A program made the position numbers and the translations under genes. A stretch of 64,000 bases of DNA from Polyangium mundeleinium (GTDB lineage: Bacteria > Myxococcota_A > Polyangia > Polyangiales > Polyangiaceae): assembly GCF_028369105.1 (NCBI RefSeq), contig NZ_JAQNDO010000001.1, positions 9,828,501 to 9,892,500 on the forward strand, given 5' to 3'. Below, one piece after another: positions 10,816 to 20,009 of the stretch (position 1 is the first letter of the stretch; every line of letters starts with the position of its first letter). The notes beneath the pieces were generated by a model that saw only the letters and a list, made by a program, of their open reading frames with translations, was not told where the DNA came from and ran no database searches.

Positions 10816-12267
10816 CTAACCCCTCGGCAAAATGACTTTGACCGTGGTGCCTTCGCCTTTTTTCGTATCGACGACGACACGGCCGCCGTGCTGATCGACG
10901 ATTTTTCGCACAATGGCGAGGCCGAGCCCCGTGCCCGCTGCCTTCGTCGTGAAAAACGGATCGAAGATTTCGGCGAGGATATGGGGATCGACGCCCGGTC
11001 CCGTGTCGCCGATGGAGAGCCACGCCTCGCGCTCGTCCGCGCCCACCCCGGCCCGGAGGACGCCGCCCTGGGGCATCACGTCGAGCGCATTGACCACGAG
11101 GTTCAAGACGACCTGCTTGAGCTTCTCCACGTCGCCGAGCGCCACGACGCCCGCCGCGAGCTCACGCACGAGCTCGAGCCCATGCGCGGCGATGGCCTCG
11201 GCTTCGAGGTCGAGGACCTCGTCGACGACACGCCCGAGATCCAAGGGCTCGCGTTGCGGCGCGCGCGGCCGCGCGAGCTCCAGGAAGTCCGTGAGCAGCC
11301 GTTCGAGGCGCTTGATCTCGCTCTCCACGATGCGCACGCGCGCACGCATCGGATCCCGCGCGGCCGGCGCTTCGAGCCGCTCGATGCCACGCGCGAGCAA
11401 GTGCAGCTCCAGCACGGCAGCGTTCAGCGGGTTGCGGATCTCGTGCGCGAGGCCAAGCGCGAGCGGCGCCATCGCGTTCAAGGCCTCCGCGTCGGCCGCG
11501 CGCCGTTCGAGGGCGCGGCGCTCGGTGACGTCGATGCCGATGCCGTAGACGAGCTCGATGCGCTTGCCCGAGCCGCGCACGGGGCTCAGGTGCCAGCGGA
11601 CGCGGCGGATCGCGCCCATGGCGTCCCGCACGCCGACCTCGATCTCGGTCGCCGCGCCGCCGTCGCGGACCGCGACGAACGCCTGGCAGACCTTCTTTCG
11701 GCTGTCCTCGTCGAGGATGTTGTCGGGCAAGGCGCCGCGGAGCGCGGCCTCGGTGGAGACGCCGGTCATGGCCGCGAGGCGCGGGTTCCAGAGCGTGACG
11801 TCGCCGAAGGCGTCGAGGCCGACGATGAGGACATCCGCCGCATCGACGATGGCGCGGTAGCGGCGCTCGAACTCCTCGCGCTCGCGCTTCAGGGCGATCT
11901 TTTCGAGGGCCTGGGCGACGGTGGAGATGAGCTCGGCGGGGCGGAAGTTCTTCAGGATGAACGCGAAGGCGCCGGCGCGGAGGGCGGCGATGGCCGTGTT
12001 GACCGTGGCGTTGCCCGTGACGAGGACGATCTCGCCGTGGGGGCAAGCCTCGCGCAGGGGGCCGATGAGGTCGACGCCGCTGCCGTCGGGCAGCTTGACG
12101 TCGACGACCGCGACCTCGAAGCCGTCCTTCTGAGCCCGCTCGAGCGCCTCGGCGCCGGTCTCGGCGAGCGAAACCTCCACGTCGAGCTCGGGATCCCCCG
12201 AGAGGACGTCCCGGAGGTTCTTCGCGAGGCTCTGGTTGTCGTCGACGATCAGGATCCGTGCCGGCAA
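10816..12267 (-). CDS. Hybrid receiver-PAS-histidine kinase
   Basis: A 483-residue soluble signalling protein. Domains in order: response-regulator receiver (1-120; acidic DD9-10, phospho-acceptor Asp56 in VVDVKLP, T84, K106), PAS (about 137-250, followed by a GIDVTERRALERR linker), HisKA dimerisation domain with H-box His275 in LGLAHEIRNP, then HATPase_c with N-box NLVVNALDVMPQGG, G1 DTGPGV, F-box DPFFTTK and GTGLGL. There is no membrane segment and no output DNA-binding domain, so it probably acts inside a phosphorelay. The start is TTG at 12267, supported by GGAGGAGA six bases upstream and by homology starting at residue 3. It is divergent from obg with 53 bp between. Confidence 0.9.
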   Translation of the reverse strand: MPARILIVDDNQSLAKNLRDVLSGDPELDVEVSLAETGAEALERAQKDGFEVAVVDVKLPDGSGVDLIGPLREACPHGEIVLVTGNATVNTAIAALRAGAFAFILKNFRPAELISTVAQALEKIALKREREEFERRYRAIVDAADVLIVGLDAFGDVTLWNPRLAAMTGVSTEAALRGALPDNILDEDSRKKVCQAFVAVRDGGAATEIEVGVRDAMGAIRRVRWHLSPVRGSGKRIELVYGIGIDVTERRALERRAADAEALNAMAPLALGLAHEIRNPLNAAVLELHLLARGIERLEAPAARDPMRARVRIVESEIKRLERLLTDFLELARPRAPQREPLDLGRVVDEVLDLEAEAIAAHGLELVRELAAGVVALGDVEKLKQVVLNLVVNALDVMPQGGVLRAGVGADEREAWLSIGDTGPGVDPHILAEIFDPFFTTKAAGTGLGLAIVRKIVDQHGGRVVVDTKKGEGTTVKVILPRG

Positions 12268-12320
12268 TTTCGTCTCCTCCGCTGTCGTATCCGTATCATT
12301 GTGGTAGAAGCCGCGCCGCC

Positions 12321-13346
12321 ATGCGGTTCGTCGACGAGTGTAAGGTCAAGGTGGTAGCAGGCAGCGGCGGCAACGGGTCCGTTGCCTTCCGCCGGGAAAA
12401 GTACGTGCCCTTCGGGGGCCCCTCGGGGGGCGACGGAGGCCGCGGCGGAGACGTCGTGCTCGTCGGCGACGAAGGGATGAGCACGCTGCTCGACTTCGTC
12501 TACGCGCGGACGATCGAGGCGGAACGAGGCGAGCACGGTCAAGGTTCGGACTGTCATGGGCGCGGGGGCGAAGACCGCGTGGAGCGCGTGCCGCTCGGTA
12601 CGCAGATCTACGACGGCGAGACGGGCGAGCTCCTCGCGGACGTGACGGCGCACGAGCAGCGTGTGGTCGTGGCGCGCGGGGGCAAGGGGGGTCGAGGCAA
12701 CATCCACTTCAAGAGCGCGGAGGAGCGGGCGCCGCGGCGGGCCGAGAAGGGAGACCCGGGCGAGGAGCGCGAGCTCCGGCTCGAGCTCAAGGTGCTGGCG
12801 GACGTGGGGCTCGTGGGCTTCCCGAACGCGGGCAAGAGCACGTTCGTCGCGGCGGTGTCGAAGGCGCGGCCGAAGATCGCGGACTACCCGTTCACGACGC
12901 TGACGCCGTCGCTCGGGGTGGTGGAGATCGGCGGAGGGAGGCGGGCGGGCGGCACGCATTTCGTGGTCGCCGACATCCCAGGCCTCGTGCCGGGCGCGAG
13001 CGAAGGCGTGGGCCTCGGGACGCGATTCTTGAAGCACCTCGAACGCACGGGGGCGCTCTTGCACCTCGTGACGATCGATCCGGGTGAGGGGCGGGATCCG
13101 TTGAAGGATTATCGGGCGATCCGAAAGGAAATCGCCAAGTACAGCGAGGAGCTCGCGGCGCGGCCGGAGATCGTGGCGCTTTCGAAGGCAGACCTGACCG
13201 AGGTGAAAGAGGCGTACCCGGCGATCCGGAAGCGCTTCAAGCGGGCAAAGATCGATCTGCACCTCGTGAGCGCAGCGACGGGCGAGGGCATGCCGGAGCT
13301 GATCGCCGCGTTGTGGCAGATGGTGACCGAGGGGCGTCGGTCCTGA
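12321..13346 (+). CDS. obg: Obg-family GTPase (ribosome assembly/stress)
   Basis: A 341-residue protein with the Gly-rich Obg fold (1-158; FVDECKVKVVAGSGGNGS, GPSGGDGGRGG) followed by the G domain: G1 GFPNAGKST (166-174), G2 YPFTTLTP, G3 DIPG, G4 SKAD in place of the commoner NKxD. It lacks the C-terminal OCT domain, which is usual for many Obg proteins of this length. Family knowledge: Obg binds 50S particles and acts in late large-subunit assembly and the stringent response. rplU and rpmA, which often precede obg, are not present here. The start at ATG 12321 opens directly into the conserved MRFVDE N-terminus. Confidence 0.95.
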   Translation: MRFVDECKVKVVAGSGGNGSVAFRREKYVPFGGPSGGDGGRGGDVVLVGDEGMSTLLDFVYARTIEAERGEHGQGSDCHGRGGEDRVERVPLGTQIYDGETGELLADVTAHEQRVVVARGGKGGRGNIHFKSAEERAPRRAEKGDPGEERELRLELKVLADVGLVGFPNAGKSTFVAAVSKARPKIADYPFTTLTPSLGVVEIGGGRRAGGTHFVVADIPGLVPGASEGVGLGTRFLKHLERTGALLHLVTIDPGEGRDPLKDYRAIRKEIAKYSEELAARPEIVALSKADLTEVKEAYPAIRKRFKRAKIDLHLVSAATGEGMPELIAALWQMVTEGRRS

Positions 13347-13352
13347 ACGAGC

Positions 13353-13369
13353 GGCGCGTTTTTCGCGCC
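13353..13369. terminator. Hairpin between obg and the guanine deaminase gene
   Basis: GGCGCG-TTTTT-CGCGCC, a perfect 6-bp GC stem with a 5-base loop, six bases after the obg stop and 19 bases before the convergent gene ends. A bidirectional terminator is plausible although there is no clear U tract. Confidence 0.5.
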
Positions 13370-13388
13370 ACGACATTCCGCATCCTCG

Positions 13389-14633
13389 TCACCCACCCAC
13401 GACGCGCTTCCCCCGCACGTACGTCTCGCGCACGGGCGTCGTATCGCTGCTGAACACGATCCGGGCGAGCACGTCGTTCGCCTCCTGCACGTAAGCCGGG
13501 AGCTCGATCACGCAGAAGTCAGCGTCCTTGCCCGCCTCCAGGCTGCCGGTCTCGCGCGCAATACCGAGCACCTCCGCGCCGCCGAGCGTGCCGAGACGGA
13601 AGAGGTCCTCGGGGGTGATCGGATCACCGAGGCACATCGCATTGTCGTACGTGGAGGACATCATGCGGCGCACGTCGAAGGTGCGGCCCGCGGCGACGTC
13701 GGTGCCGAGCGCGACGGGGATCGAGCGGGCGCGGGCGTCGGCGAGGCGCATGCGGCCGCTGCCGAGGAAAAAGTTAGAATCGGAGCAATGCGCGATGCGC
13801 GCGCCGCGTTCGCGGATCCGATCCCATTCGTCCGGCGACAAGTGAATGGCGTGCGCGAGGAGCGTGCGCTCGCCGAGGAGGCCCGTGCGGTCGTAGATGT
13901 CGAGGTAATCCTTGGCGAACGGGTGCACGGCGAGCGCCGCGCGGCACTCGTCCGGGTTCTCCGAGACGTGCGTCTGGACGAACAGGCCGTGATCCTGGGC
14001 GAGCCGGCCCGCGCCTTCGAGCAAGGCGCGCGAGCAGGTGGGCGCGAAGCGCGGGGTGATCACGAAGGAGAGGCGACCGCGATCATGGCCATGGTAGGCG
14101 CGGACGAGCTCGGCGCACGCGGCGAGCGCGTGATCCGCGTCGACGCGGAGAGGCTCGGGGCAATGCTGATCCATGAGGGTCAGGCCTGCGAAGGCGCGAT
14201 GGCCGCTCCGCGCGAGGGCCTCGAAGAGGACACGCGTGGCCGTGGGGTTCGAGCTCGAATAAAGGACAGCGGTGGTGGTGCCTGCCGCCGCGAGCCGCTG
14301 CGTGAGCTCGGCGGCGACAGCCGAGGCGTGGCGCTCGTCGAGGAAGCGCGCTTCCTCGGGGAAGACGGTGCGTTCGAGCCACGGCAAGAGCGGGCCCGTG
14401 GCGCTGCCGATGACGCGGGTCTGCGGGTAATGCAGGTGCGCGTCGACGAACCCGGGCACGAGGAGCGACGGACGAACGTCGCGCACGAGGACGCCGTTCG
14501 GAGGTCCGGTCCAGGGCTCGACGGCCTCGATGCGGCCATCTTCGCCGAGCACGAGGATGCCGTCGTCGAGGTACCGGAGGCCCTCGCCGCCCGAACACGC
14601 GGTCATGATCCTGCCGCGAAATGCTCGCTTCAT
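13389..14633 (-). CDS. guaD: Guanine deaminase
   Basis: A 414-residue amidohydrolase. Zinc-ligand and substrate motifs are all present: HxH in PGFVDAHLHYPQ, QTHVSEN, LLAHAIHL, and the guanine-deaminase signature HCSDSNFFLGSG followed by ALGTDVAAG. The HYPQ after HxH and the SNFFLGSG motif separate it from chlorohydrolases and cytosine deaminases. It converts guanine to xanthine in purine salvage or catabolism. The ATG at 14633 is preceded by GAGAGGGG; an upstream in-frame ATG would overlap the intergenic region and is less likely. It is last in a minus-strand run and ends 42 bp from obg. Confidence 0.9.
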   Translation of the reverse strand: MKRAFRGRIMTACSGGEGLRYLDDGILVLGEDGRIEAVEPWTGPPNGVLVRDVRPSLLVPGFVDAHLHYPQTRVIGSATGPLLPWLERTVFPEEARFLDERHASAVAAELTQRLAAAGTTTAVLYSSSNPTATRVLFEALARSGHRAFAGLTLMDQHCPEPLRVDADHALAACAELVRAYHGHDRGRLSFVITPRFAPTCSRALLEGAGRLAQDHGLFVQTHVSENPDECRAALAVHPFAKDYLDIYDRTGLLGERTLLAHAIHLSPDEWDRIRERGARIAHCSDSNFFLGSGRMRLADARARSIPVALGTDVAAGRTFDVRRMMSSTYDNAMCLGDPITPEDLFRLGTLGGAEVLGIARETGSLEAGKDADFCVIELPAYVQEANDVLARIVFSSDTTPVRETYVRGKRVVGG

Positions 14634-14678
14634 GCTCGCGCCCCTCTCGCGCCGCGTGGGGTGGAAAGCCGACAATCT

Positions 14679-15269
14679 TCAACGAATCGCAAGCTGGCTC
14701 CTCTGCGTCCAGCCCATGAGGACACCCTCGGCGCCGGTTTGCAAGACAAGGACCCACTCGCCCTGCTCCCGGACGACGAAGACCGAGTCCCCGACGTTGA
14801 CCTCCCCCGTGGGATCGGCTTCTTCCGAGGCCGAGAGGCGCAAGGTCGCCTTGCGACGCACGATCGCAGGACGCATGCGCCCGCGAGGCGCGCCCTCGTC
14901 GGGCTCGGCCGTGTCCGCGCTCGAGCCCGACGCGCGAGGAGCGTCGCGGGAGGGGTCGAAGCGCGGGGCGAGGAGCGGGTCGCCGCCATGATCGTCGTCC
15001 TCGTCGTCCTCGGCGAGCCCGGCCCCGATCGGGTGCGGATCCGCGGGGCCTCGCAAGGGCGAGCGAAACGTGCCCGAAGGCCCGAACGGCGCGAGGCCCG
15101 CGGCGCGGAGGAGCGCCGGCGCCGCGGAGACGGTGACGAAGCAAGCGGTCGCGACGAGCAGGAGTGTGGTGAGCGTGTCGATCCAGCGCCCTGGACGCGG
15201 CGCGGGGCCTTGTCCTTCGGGAGCACGGCCTTCGGGCGAAGGAGGCGGGGGCGCAGAGGAGGTCGTCAC
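14679..15269 (-). CDS. Single-pass membrane protein with SH3-like domain
   Basis: A 196-residue protein with a Pro-rich N-terminus (1-27), one membrane helix (about 30-55), a long acidic and Pro/Ser linker (DDEDDD), and a C-terminal 60-residue SH3-like domain (KATLRLSASEEADPTGEVNVGDSV... EGWTQRSQL type). Bacterial SH3-like domains of this kind often bind peptidoglycan or serve as periplasmic modules. The start is GTG and has no strong ribosome-binding site. It lies between the SUMF1-domain gene (46 bp upstream) and guanine deaminase (45 bp downstream) in one orientation. Confidence 0.65.
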   Translation of the reverse strand: MTTSSAPPPPSPEGRAPEGQGPAPRPGRWIDTLTTLLLVATACFVTVSAAPALLRAAGLAPFGPSGTFRSPLRGPADPHPIGAGLAEDDEDDDHGGDPLLAPRFDPSRDAPRASGSSADTAEPDEGAPRGRMRPAIVRRKATLRLSASEEADPTGEVNVGDSVFVVREQGEWVLVLQTGAEGVLMGWTQRSQLAIR

Positions 15270-15315
15270 GAGGTCGAGGATAAAGCAGCGCGGGCGGCGC
15301 GACAGGCCCCGCGGC

Positions 15316-16419
15316 TCACTTGAGCTCCCGCGGCAGGGGCGCGACGGCGGGATCCGCGTTGAAGCTCTTGGCTTCGAGGGTGGTCCCGACAGCGGCGCAG
15401 CAGCGGAAGCCCTGCTGGTAGAACGTGTGGTTCTCGTCGTGCGAGCGCGTGGAGGGCCGGCACCGCGTGCGCACCGGGCCCCAGTAGCCGCCCTTCAGGA
15501 TGGAGGCGTGGGCCTCCCAGGTCCGGACGTTCCGGGTCCACTCGTCGACGTTGCCGGTCATGTCGTAGAGGCCGAACGGGCTCTTGCACCGCGGACGCGA
15601 GCCCGAGGGGACGCCCTGCCAGAGGCGGTCGAGCTCGTTCATGGCGGCGAGGCCGTCGCGGGGCTGCATGGCGCGCTCGTTGTAGGGGCGCCACTTGTTG
15701 TCGATGACGCACGCCTCGGTGTCGCGCACGTAGCCGTACGGATAGGGCTGCGCCTCTTCACCCTCGCAGGCGAACGTCCATTCGTTCTCGTCGCAGAGGC
15801 GCTTGCCCTGCTCGGCGCAGAGCTCGGTCGCCTCGTGGAAGTTCACCATGATGACCGGATAGTCGCCCTTCCGGTTCGGGTACTCGAAGCGATCCATGCA
15901 AAAATGCATGGGCTTCGTGGGCAGCTCCTTCGAGAGCGTGAGCCACTGGTCCCGGTCGAACTCGGCGCAGCGCTCGGGGTAGTCGCGGTTGATCCACTTC
16001 GTGCAGGTCTTCTTCTGCAGCTCCTCGACCGACTTGCCGTCGTAGGCGGCCGTCGCCGAGGGGTCGACCTTCATCGTGCCCTTCACCTCGACCATGCCGC
16101 CCGGACAGGCGCCGCGGTTCGCTTCGAGCATGTCTGTGGTCTCGGTCGGCTCGGCGGAAGGCGCGACGATCTGCCAGTGCTTGCCCCCGACGAGGCGCCA
16201 CTCGTGCGTGGGCTTGCGCGGGACGATGCCGCGGATCGCGCCGAACGCGAGCGAGAGCGGCAGCTCCTGCTTGGCGGCGAACTTGACGACGCCCACGGCG
16301 GAAGCGACGACGCACGCGAGCACGCTCGCGCCCACGAGGGCATGAACCGTGCGTGATCCGCGCGGGGTCGGCTCCGGAGGGGGGGCGGCAGGCGGCGGGG
16401 ACGAGGTTTCTGCGGGCAT
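15316..16419 (-). CDS. SUMF1/FGE-sulfatase-domain membrane-anchored protein (probably non-catalytic)
   Basis: A 367-residue protein with a short Pro-rich N-terminus, one membrane helix (about 28-48) and an extracytoplasmic SUMF1 domain: CMDRFEYPN, VMVNFHEATELCAEQGKRLCDENEWTFACEG, FGLYDMTGNVDEWT, LKGGYWGPVRTRCRPSTR and GFRCC. The fold signature is clear, but the Cys pair that binds copper in true formylglycine-generating enzymes (in the MCHxSYC region) is missing where GYWGPV stands. It is therefore more likely a binding or regulatory paralogue, a very common class in myxobacteria. It follows the sulfatase-fold gene by 19 bp if the ATG at 16419 is used. Confidence 0.8.
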   Translation of the reverse strand: MPAETSSPPPAAPPPEPTPRGSRTVHALVGASVLACVVASAVGVVKFAAKQELPLSLAFGAIRGIVPRKPTHEWRLVGGKHWQIVAPSAEPTETTDMLEANRGACPGGMVEVKGTMKVDPSATAAYDGKSVEELQKKTCTKWINRDYPERCAEFDRDQWLTLSKELPTKPMHFCMDRFEYPNRKGDYPVIMVNFHEATELCAEQGKRLCDENEWTFACEGEEAQPYPYGYVRDTEACVIDNKWRPYNERAMQPRDGLAAMNELDRLWQGVPSGSRPRCKSPFGLYDMTGNVDEWTRNVRTWEAHASILKGGYWGPVRTRCRPSTRSHDENHTFYQQGFRCCAAVGTTLEAKSFNADPAVAPLPRELK

Positions 16420-16438
16420 GACGATTCGACGCGCCTCG

Positions 16439-18565
16439 CTAGGGGGATGGTGCAATCTCGGAGGCGAGCTTCACGAGCTTGGCCACATCGTCCGGACGGT
16501 CGGCCGAGAGGTCTTTCGTCTCGCGCGGGTCGGCCCCGAGATCGAAGAGGAAGTTGCGGTTCTGTTTCTTGCGCTCGATCACAATGAGCTTCAGCGGCCA
16601 ATCGATCAAGGCGACCCGCTTCGAGGCATACGCGAGCACAGGAGGACGACGCGGCGCATCCGCTTCGAGGCGCGCGTGGGGCAGGAGCGAGATGCCCGAA
16701 ACGCCATCCAGCGGGGCATTGCCCAGGGCGAGCACCGTGGGAGCGACGTCGAGCATGCTGACCGCGCCTTCGGAATATCGACCAGGACGTCCTCCCGGCA
16801 AGGCGACGACGAGGGGCACGCGGATCATCTCTTCGTAGAGCTCGGAGCCGTGCCCCTTCTCGCCGTGCTCGTCGAAGCCCTCGCCGTGGGAGCCGTGGAC
16901 GACCCACGCGACGCGCGAGGCGCGGCTCCACTTCGAGACGAACGCCGCGATCTGCCCGATCTGCTTGTCGACGAAGGCGATCTCGCCGTCGTAGAGGCCC
17001 GGTTGGCCCCGGCCGAAGCGCAGGCCCGCGTGTTCGAGGTACCGCTCGTGCGCGTCGAAGAGGTGGATCCAGAGGAAGATCGGCGCGTCCTTCTTGCCGA
17101 GGTCTTCGAGGACGGAGAGGGCCGCGCGCGTGGCGAGCGCGCCGGTGACGCTGCGCTCAGGGTGCTCTTCGCGATAGACGGGCTCGAACCGATCGAAGCC
17201 CTGCGCGAAGCCACGATCCTCGCTGAGCCACGTGAACGAGACGACCGCGGCCGTCGCGTACCCCGCCCGCTTCATGCGCTCGGCGACCGTGTCGATTTCA
17301 TCGGCCAGCGTGGGCCACTCGCGGCGGTTGTGCGGGGTCTGCGAGAGGGGTTTTCCCGAGACGAGCGGCGCGAGCGCGCGCTGGGTGTCGCTGCCCGTGG
17401 CATACGCGTGCTCGAAGACGACGCCCTTCGCGGCGAGCTCTTCGAGGTGCGGCGTGGTCTTCTGGTCGTACCCGTACATGCTCGTATGATCGGCGCGCAC
17501 GGTGTCGAGCGTGATGAGCAGGATGTCCGGGCGTGAAGGATCGAGGTTTTTTCCCGCCGCGGGCGCGGACGGTGCCGGCGCAGGCGCAAGCGCGGGCGAT
17601 GCCGAGGACGGGGGCTGTGCGGAGGCGGGTGCCTTCGTCGGCGGCTCGGCGCGCGGCGTGTCGGCGCCGCTGCAGTCCTGATCGATGCCGTCGCCGGGCA
17701 CGTCCTCGGCGCCGGGGTGGCGGCGCGGATCCCCTTCGTCGCAATCGCCGCCGCCGAAATGCGCGCCCATGCCGTCGCCGTCGCGATCGGTCCAGCGCTC
17801 GAGGGCCGAGAGCATCGTCGCCGCGAGGCCGCCGCCCGCCTGCACCGCGCGACCGAGCGGCGGGGACGATTCGAGGCGCGCCGAGGCCGCGATCATGACG
17901 ACCGCCGCGAACGGGACGCCGAACGCGGAGGCGAGCTTGAGGAGTTTGTCGCTGAGCTCGATCGAGGCGACGAGCGCGGTCGCGAGGACGGCGATCGCGA
18001 GGTCGACGAGCGCCGCGCTCACGGACGCCGTGCCGGCGCCGCCCGACGCGCGGTAGAGCCAAGCCGCGACGACGAGGAGCGGCAGGACCGAAACGACGGC
18101 GCCGCCTGCCGCGACGTAGAGCGGGCGAACGCCGCGCGCGACGAGCCCCTGGCCGGCCTCGACCATGCGACGCGCGACGAGGGCGCAGGCGACGACGACG
18201 AACGCGCCGAGCACGCCGAACGTGGCGCCGCCGAGGCCACGATGGTGCGTGAGGGCCTTCAGCAGCCCCGCGAGGACCGCGAGCGCCGGGAGCGCGAGGC
18301 CGACCCATAACGCGATCCCGAGCGCCGCCGTGGGCCCGGCGCCCGCGCCGATCACGCCCCGCAGGCCGCGCCCCGCGGCGCGCAGGAGCACGATGGAGAG
18401 CGTGACGACGGGCAGGAGCGCCGCCGTTCCCACGAGCAAGCCATCGAGGAGCGTCCCGCCCGCGCCGCTCGTCCGGAGCGCGGTGGGCACGGCCGAGAAA
18501 GCCGCGACCGCGAGCGCGAGCACGCACGCCTCCCCGAGGCGCATCGTCCAGCCGGTTTTCGTCAT
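16439..18565 (-). CDS. Membrane sulfatase/alkaline phosphatase-fold protein with MopE-like insert
   Basis: A 708-residue protein with about six membrane helices (10-230), a DRDGDGMG...GDCDEGDP...DGIDQDCSG calcium/metal-binding stretch (260-302), a Pro/Ala linker, and a sulfatase domain from about 345. The metal site DTVRADH (D354) is present. Where sulfatases carry the CxPxR nucleophile motif the protein has S392-D-T-Q-R396, so formylglycine formation by an FGE is impossible and a Ser or Thr nucleophile, as in phosphonate monoesterase or phosphoethanolamine-transferase relatives, is more likely. The membrane layout resembles LTA-synthase-like lipid head-group transferases. Substrate unknown. 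The ATG at 18565 starts the first helix. Confidence 0.75.
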   Translation of the reverse strand: MTKTGWTMRLGEACVLALAVAAFSAVPTALRTSGAGGTLLDGLLVGTAALLPVVTLSIVLLRAAGRGLRGVIGAGAGPTAALGIALWVGLALPALAVLAGLLKALTHHRGLGGATFGVLGAFVVVACALVARRMVEAGQGLVARGVRPLYVAAGGAVVSVLPLLVVAAWLYRASGGAGTASVSAALVDLAIAVLATALVASIELSDKLLKLASAFGVPFAAVVMIAASARLESSPPLGRAVQAGGGLAATMLSALERWTDRDGDGMGAHFGGGDCDEGDPRRHPGAEDVPGDGIDQDCSGADTPRAEPPTKAPASAQPPSSASPALAPAPAPSAPAAGKNLDPSRPDILLITLDTVRADHTSMYGYDQKTTPHLEELAAKGVVFEHAYATGSDTQRALAPLVSGKPLSQTPHNRREWPTLADEIDTVAERMKRAGYATAAVVSFTWLSEDRGFAQGFDRFEPVYREEHPERSVTGALATRAALSVLEDLGKKDAPIFLWIHLFDAHERYLEHAGLRFGRGQPGLYDGEIAFVDKQIGQIAAFVSKWSRASRVAWVVHGSHGEGFDEHGEKGHGSELYEEMIRVPLVVALPGGRPGRYSEGAVSMLDVAPTVLALGNAPLDGVSGISLLPHARLEADAPRRPPVLAYASKRVALIDWPLKLIVIERKKQNRNFLFDLGADPRETKDLSADRPDDVAKLVKLASEIAPSP

Positions 18566-18689
18566 GCGAGGCGGAGGTGGGTGCGGGTGGGGCCCATGAC
18601 GCCGAGGGCGTAGCACCAGGCCACGGAGCCGAAAAGACGAAACCGGCGCGGCGCGGGAAGGCCGAGGTCCAGCGGGCGGCCGGAAAAAC

Positions 18690-19949
18690 TCAAGGCCCCG
18701 CGGGGCACGAAAGACCACACACCGCGGCGACCTGCCCGACGCAGTTGTCGTCCCAGGTCGCGCAGCAGCAATACGGATCGTTCGCGCAGATCGCCCGGAT
18801 GCACTGGATCTCGACCGCGCTCTCGTTGCAGCTCGTCGGGGTCAGCGCCTCGCCGGGCTGGCAGATGCTGTGGTTGCAGCCGGAGTTCTTGCAGCACGCG
18901 CCGGCGTTGCAGATGCCCGCGCAGCACTCCGTGGCCTTCGAGCAAGGGCTGCCCTCCTGCCTGCACTGCCCGCACTGGCCGTTGATGCACACGCCGCTGC
19001 AGCAGGTGTAGCTCTCGTAGCAGCCCTCGCCGTCGTTCGCGCACTGGCACGTGCCCTGGCAGTGCAGGGTGCAGCACTCGTCGTCGAAGCCGCAGTTCTG
19101 GCCGGTCTCGGTGCACGACGAGGGCTCCACGCAGCGCTCGAGGCCGGGCTTGCAGAAGAGGTCGCCGCAGCACGGATCGGGCCCCGTCGGGGAGCAAGGC
19201 GCCGAGAGCGGGAGGCAGCCCGCGTCACCGCAGATGCCGAGCGTCTCGTCGCAGCCGGCGGCGTTGCAGCACTCGCTGTCCCCGAGGCAAGGCGCGTCGT
19301 TCTGCGTGCACGCGGGCTGGGTGCACATGCCTTGGGTGCAGAGGCCCGAGCAACAATCGACGTCGGCCATGCAGCTGAACCCGTCGGGGAAACAGGTGTC
19401 CTCGCTGCACACGCCCGAGGCGAGGCACACACCGCTGCAACACTCGAAGCTCTCGGTGCAGGGCTCTCCGGACACGACGCACGGGGTGCCGCCGCAGGTC
19501 GGCGGATCGCCTTCGCACTTGCCGGTGCAGCAGTCGACGTCGGACTTGCAGGACGTGCCCGTCGTCTGGCAACAGCTCTGCCGGCTGCAGACGGCGAGGC
19601 CGCCCGAGAAGCCGCAGCACTGCTCGTTCGTCGTGCAGCTCTGCCGGGGGTCGCGGCAGATCGGGGGCATGTCGAGGCAACGGCGCGCGGACTTGCAATC
19701 CACGAGGCATTTGGGGAGCCCCTCGAGGAAGCTCTCCTTGCCCTCGGCGGTCGCCACCGCGAGCTGCGAGCTCACGTGGCCCTGGCACTTGGCGAAGCCC
19801 GCCTCGCCGTAACAACGCTCGAGCAGATCGCAGAGCACCACGGGCGCAGAGGCGTACCCGTCGAGGTCGAGGACGCCGAGGCAGCTCGCGGCGCCGAACG
19901 AGAAGAGCGCGGCGAAGAGCACGCCGAGCGCGCGGCGAGGCCGGATCAT
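18690..19949 (-). CDS. Cys-rich repeat lipoprotein
   Basis: A 419-residue lipoprotein (signal peptide ending GAASC). The mature part starts with a Leu/Cys helical region of about 100 residues, then at least eight knottin-like units of the form CxxxxxxCxxDxDCCxGxC, and ends in a NSGC...C-rich domain with CCC. This is the disulfide-rich secreted type often annotated as hypothetical or Dickkopf-like in Polyangiales. Repeats are divergent, so not a recent expansion. Functional assignment is not possible; surface adhesion or inhibitor binding are guesses. The N-terminal 70 residues after the lipobox (LDLDGY...LCDLLERCYGEAGF) resemble those of the next upstream gene (LDLEGY...LCTCPGFEQVAS), suggesting a paralogous pair. 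Confidence 0.75.
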   Translation of the reverse strand: MIRPRRALGVLFAALFSFGAASCLGVLDLDGYASAPVVLCDLLERCYGEAGFAKCQGHVSSQLAVATAEGKESFLEGLPKCLVDCKSARRCLDMPPICRDPRQSCTTNEQCCGFSGGLAVCSRQSCCQTTGTSCKSDVDCCTGKCEGDPPTCGGTPCVVSGEPCTESFECCSGVCLASGVCSEDTCFPDGFSCMADVDCCSGLCTQGMCTQPACTQNDAPCLGDSECCNAAGCDETLGICGDAGCLPLSAPCSPTGPDPCCGDLFCKPGLERCVEPSSCTETGQNCGFDDECCTLHCQGTCQCANDGEGCYESYTCCSGVCINGQCGQCRQEGSPCSKATECCAGICNAGACCKNSGCNHSICQPGEALTPTSCNESAVEIQCIRAICANDPYCCCATWDDNCVGQVAAVCGLSCPAGP

Positions 19950-20009
19950 GGCGCTTCGAGAGGGCGAAGGTTCGCGGCGAGGCGATCCGGCATGCACGTG
20001 CGGGTCCCC

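Noticed and set aside
15316-16419. Formylglycine-generating enzyme
   Set aside because: The SUMF1 fold is present but the catalytic Cys pair is missing.
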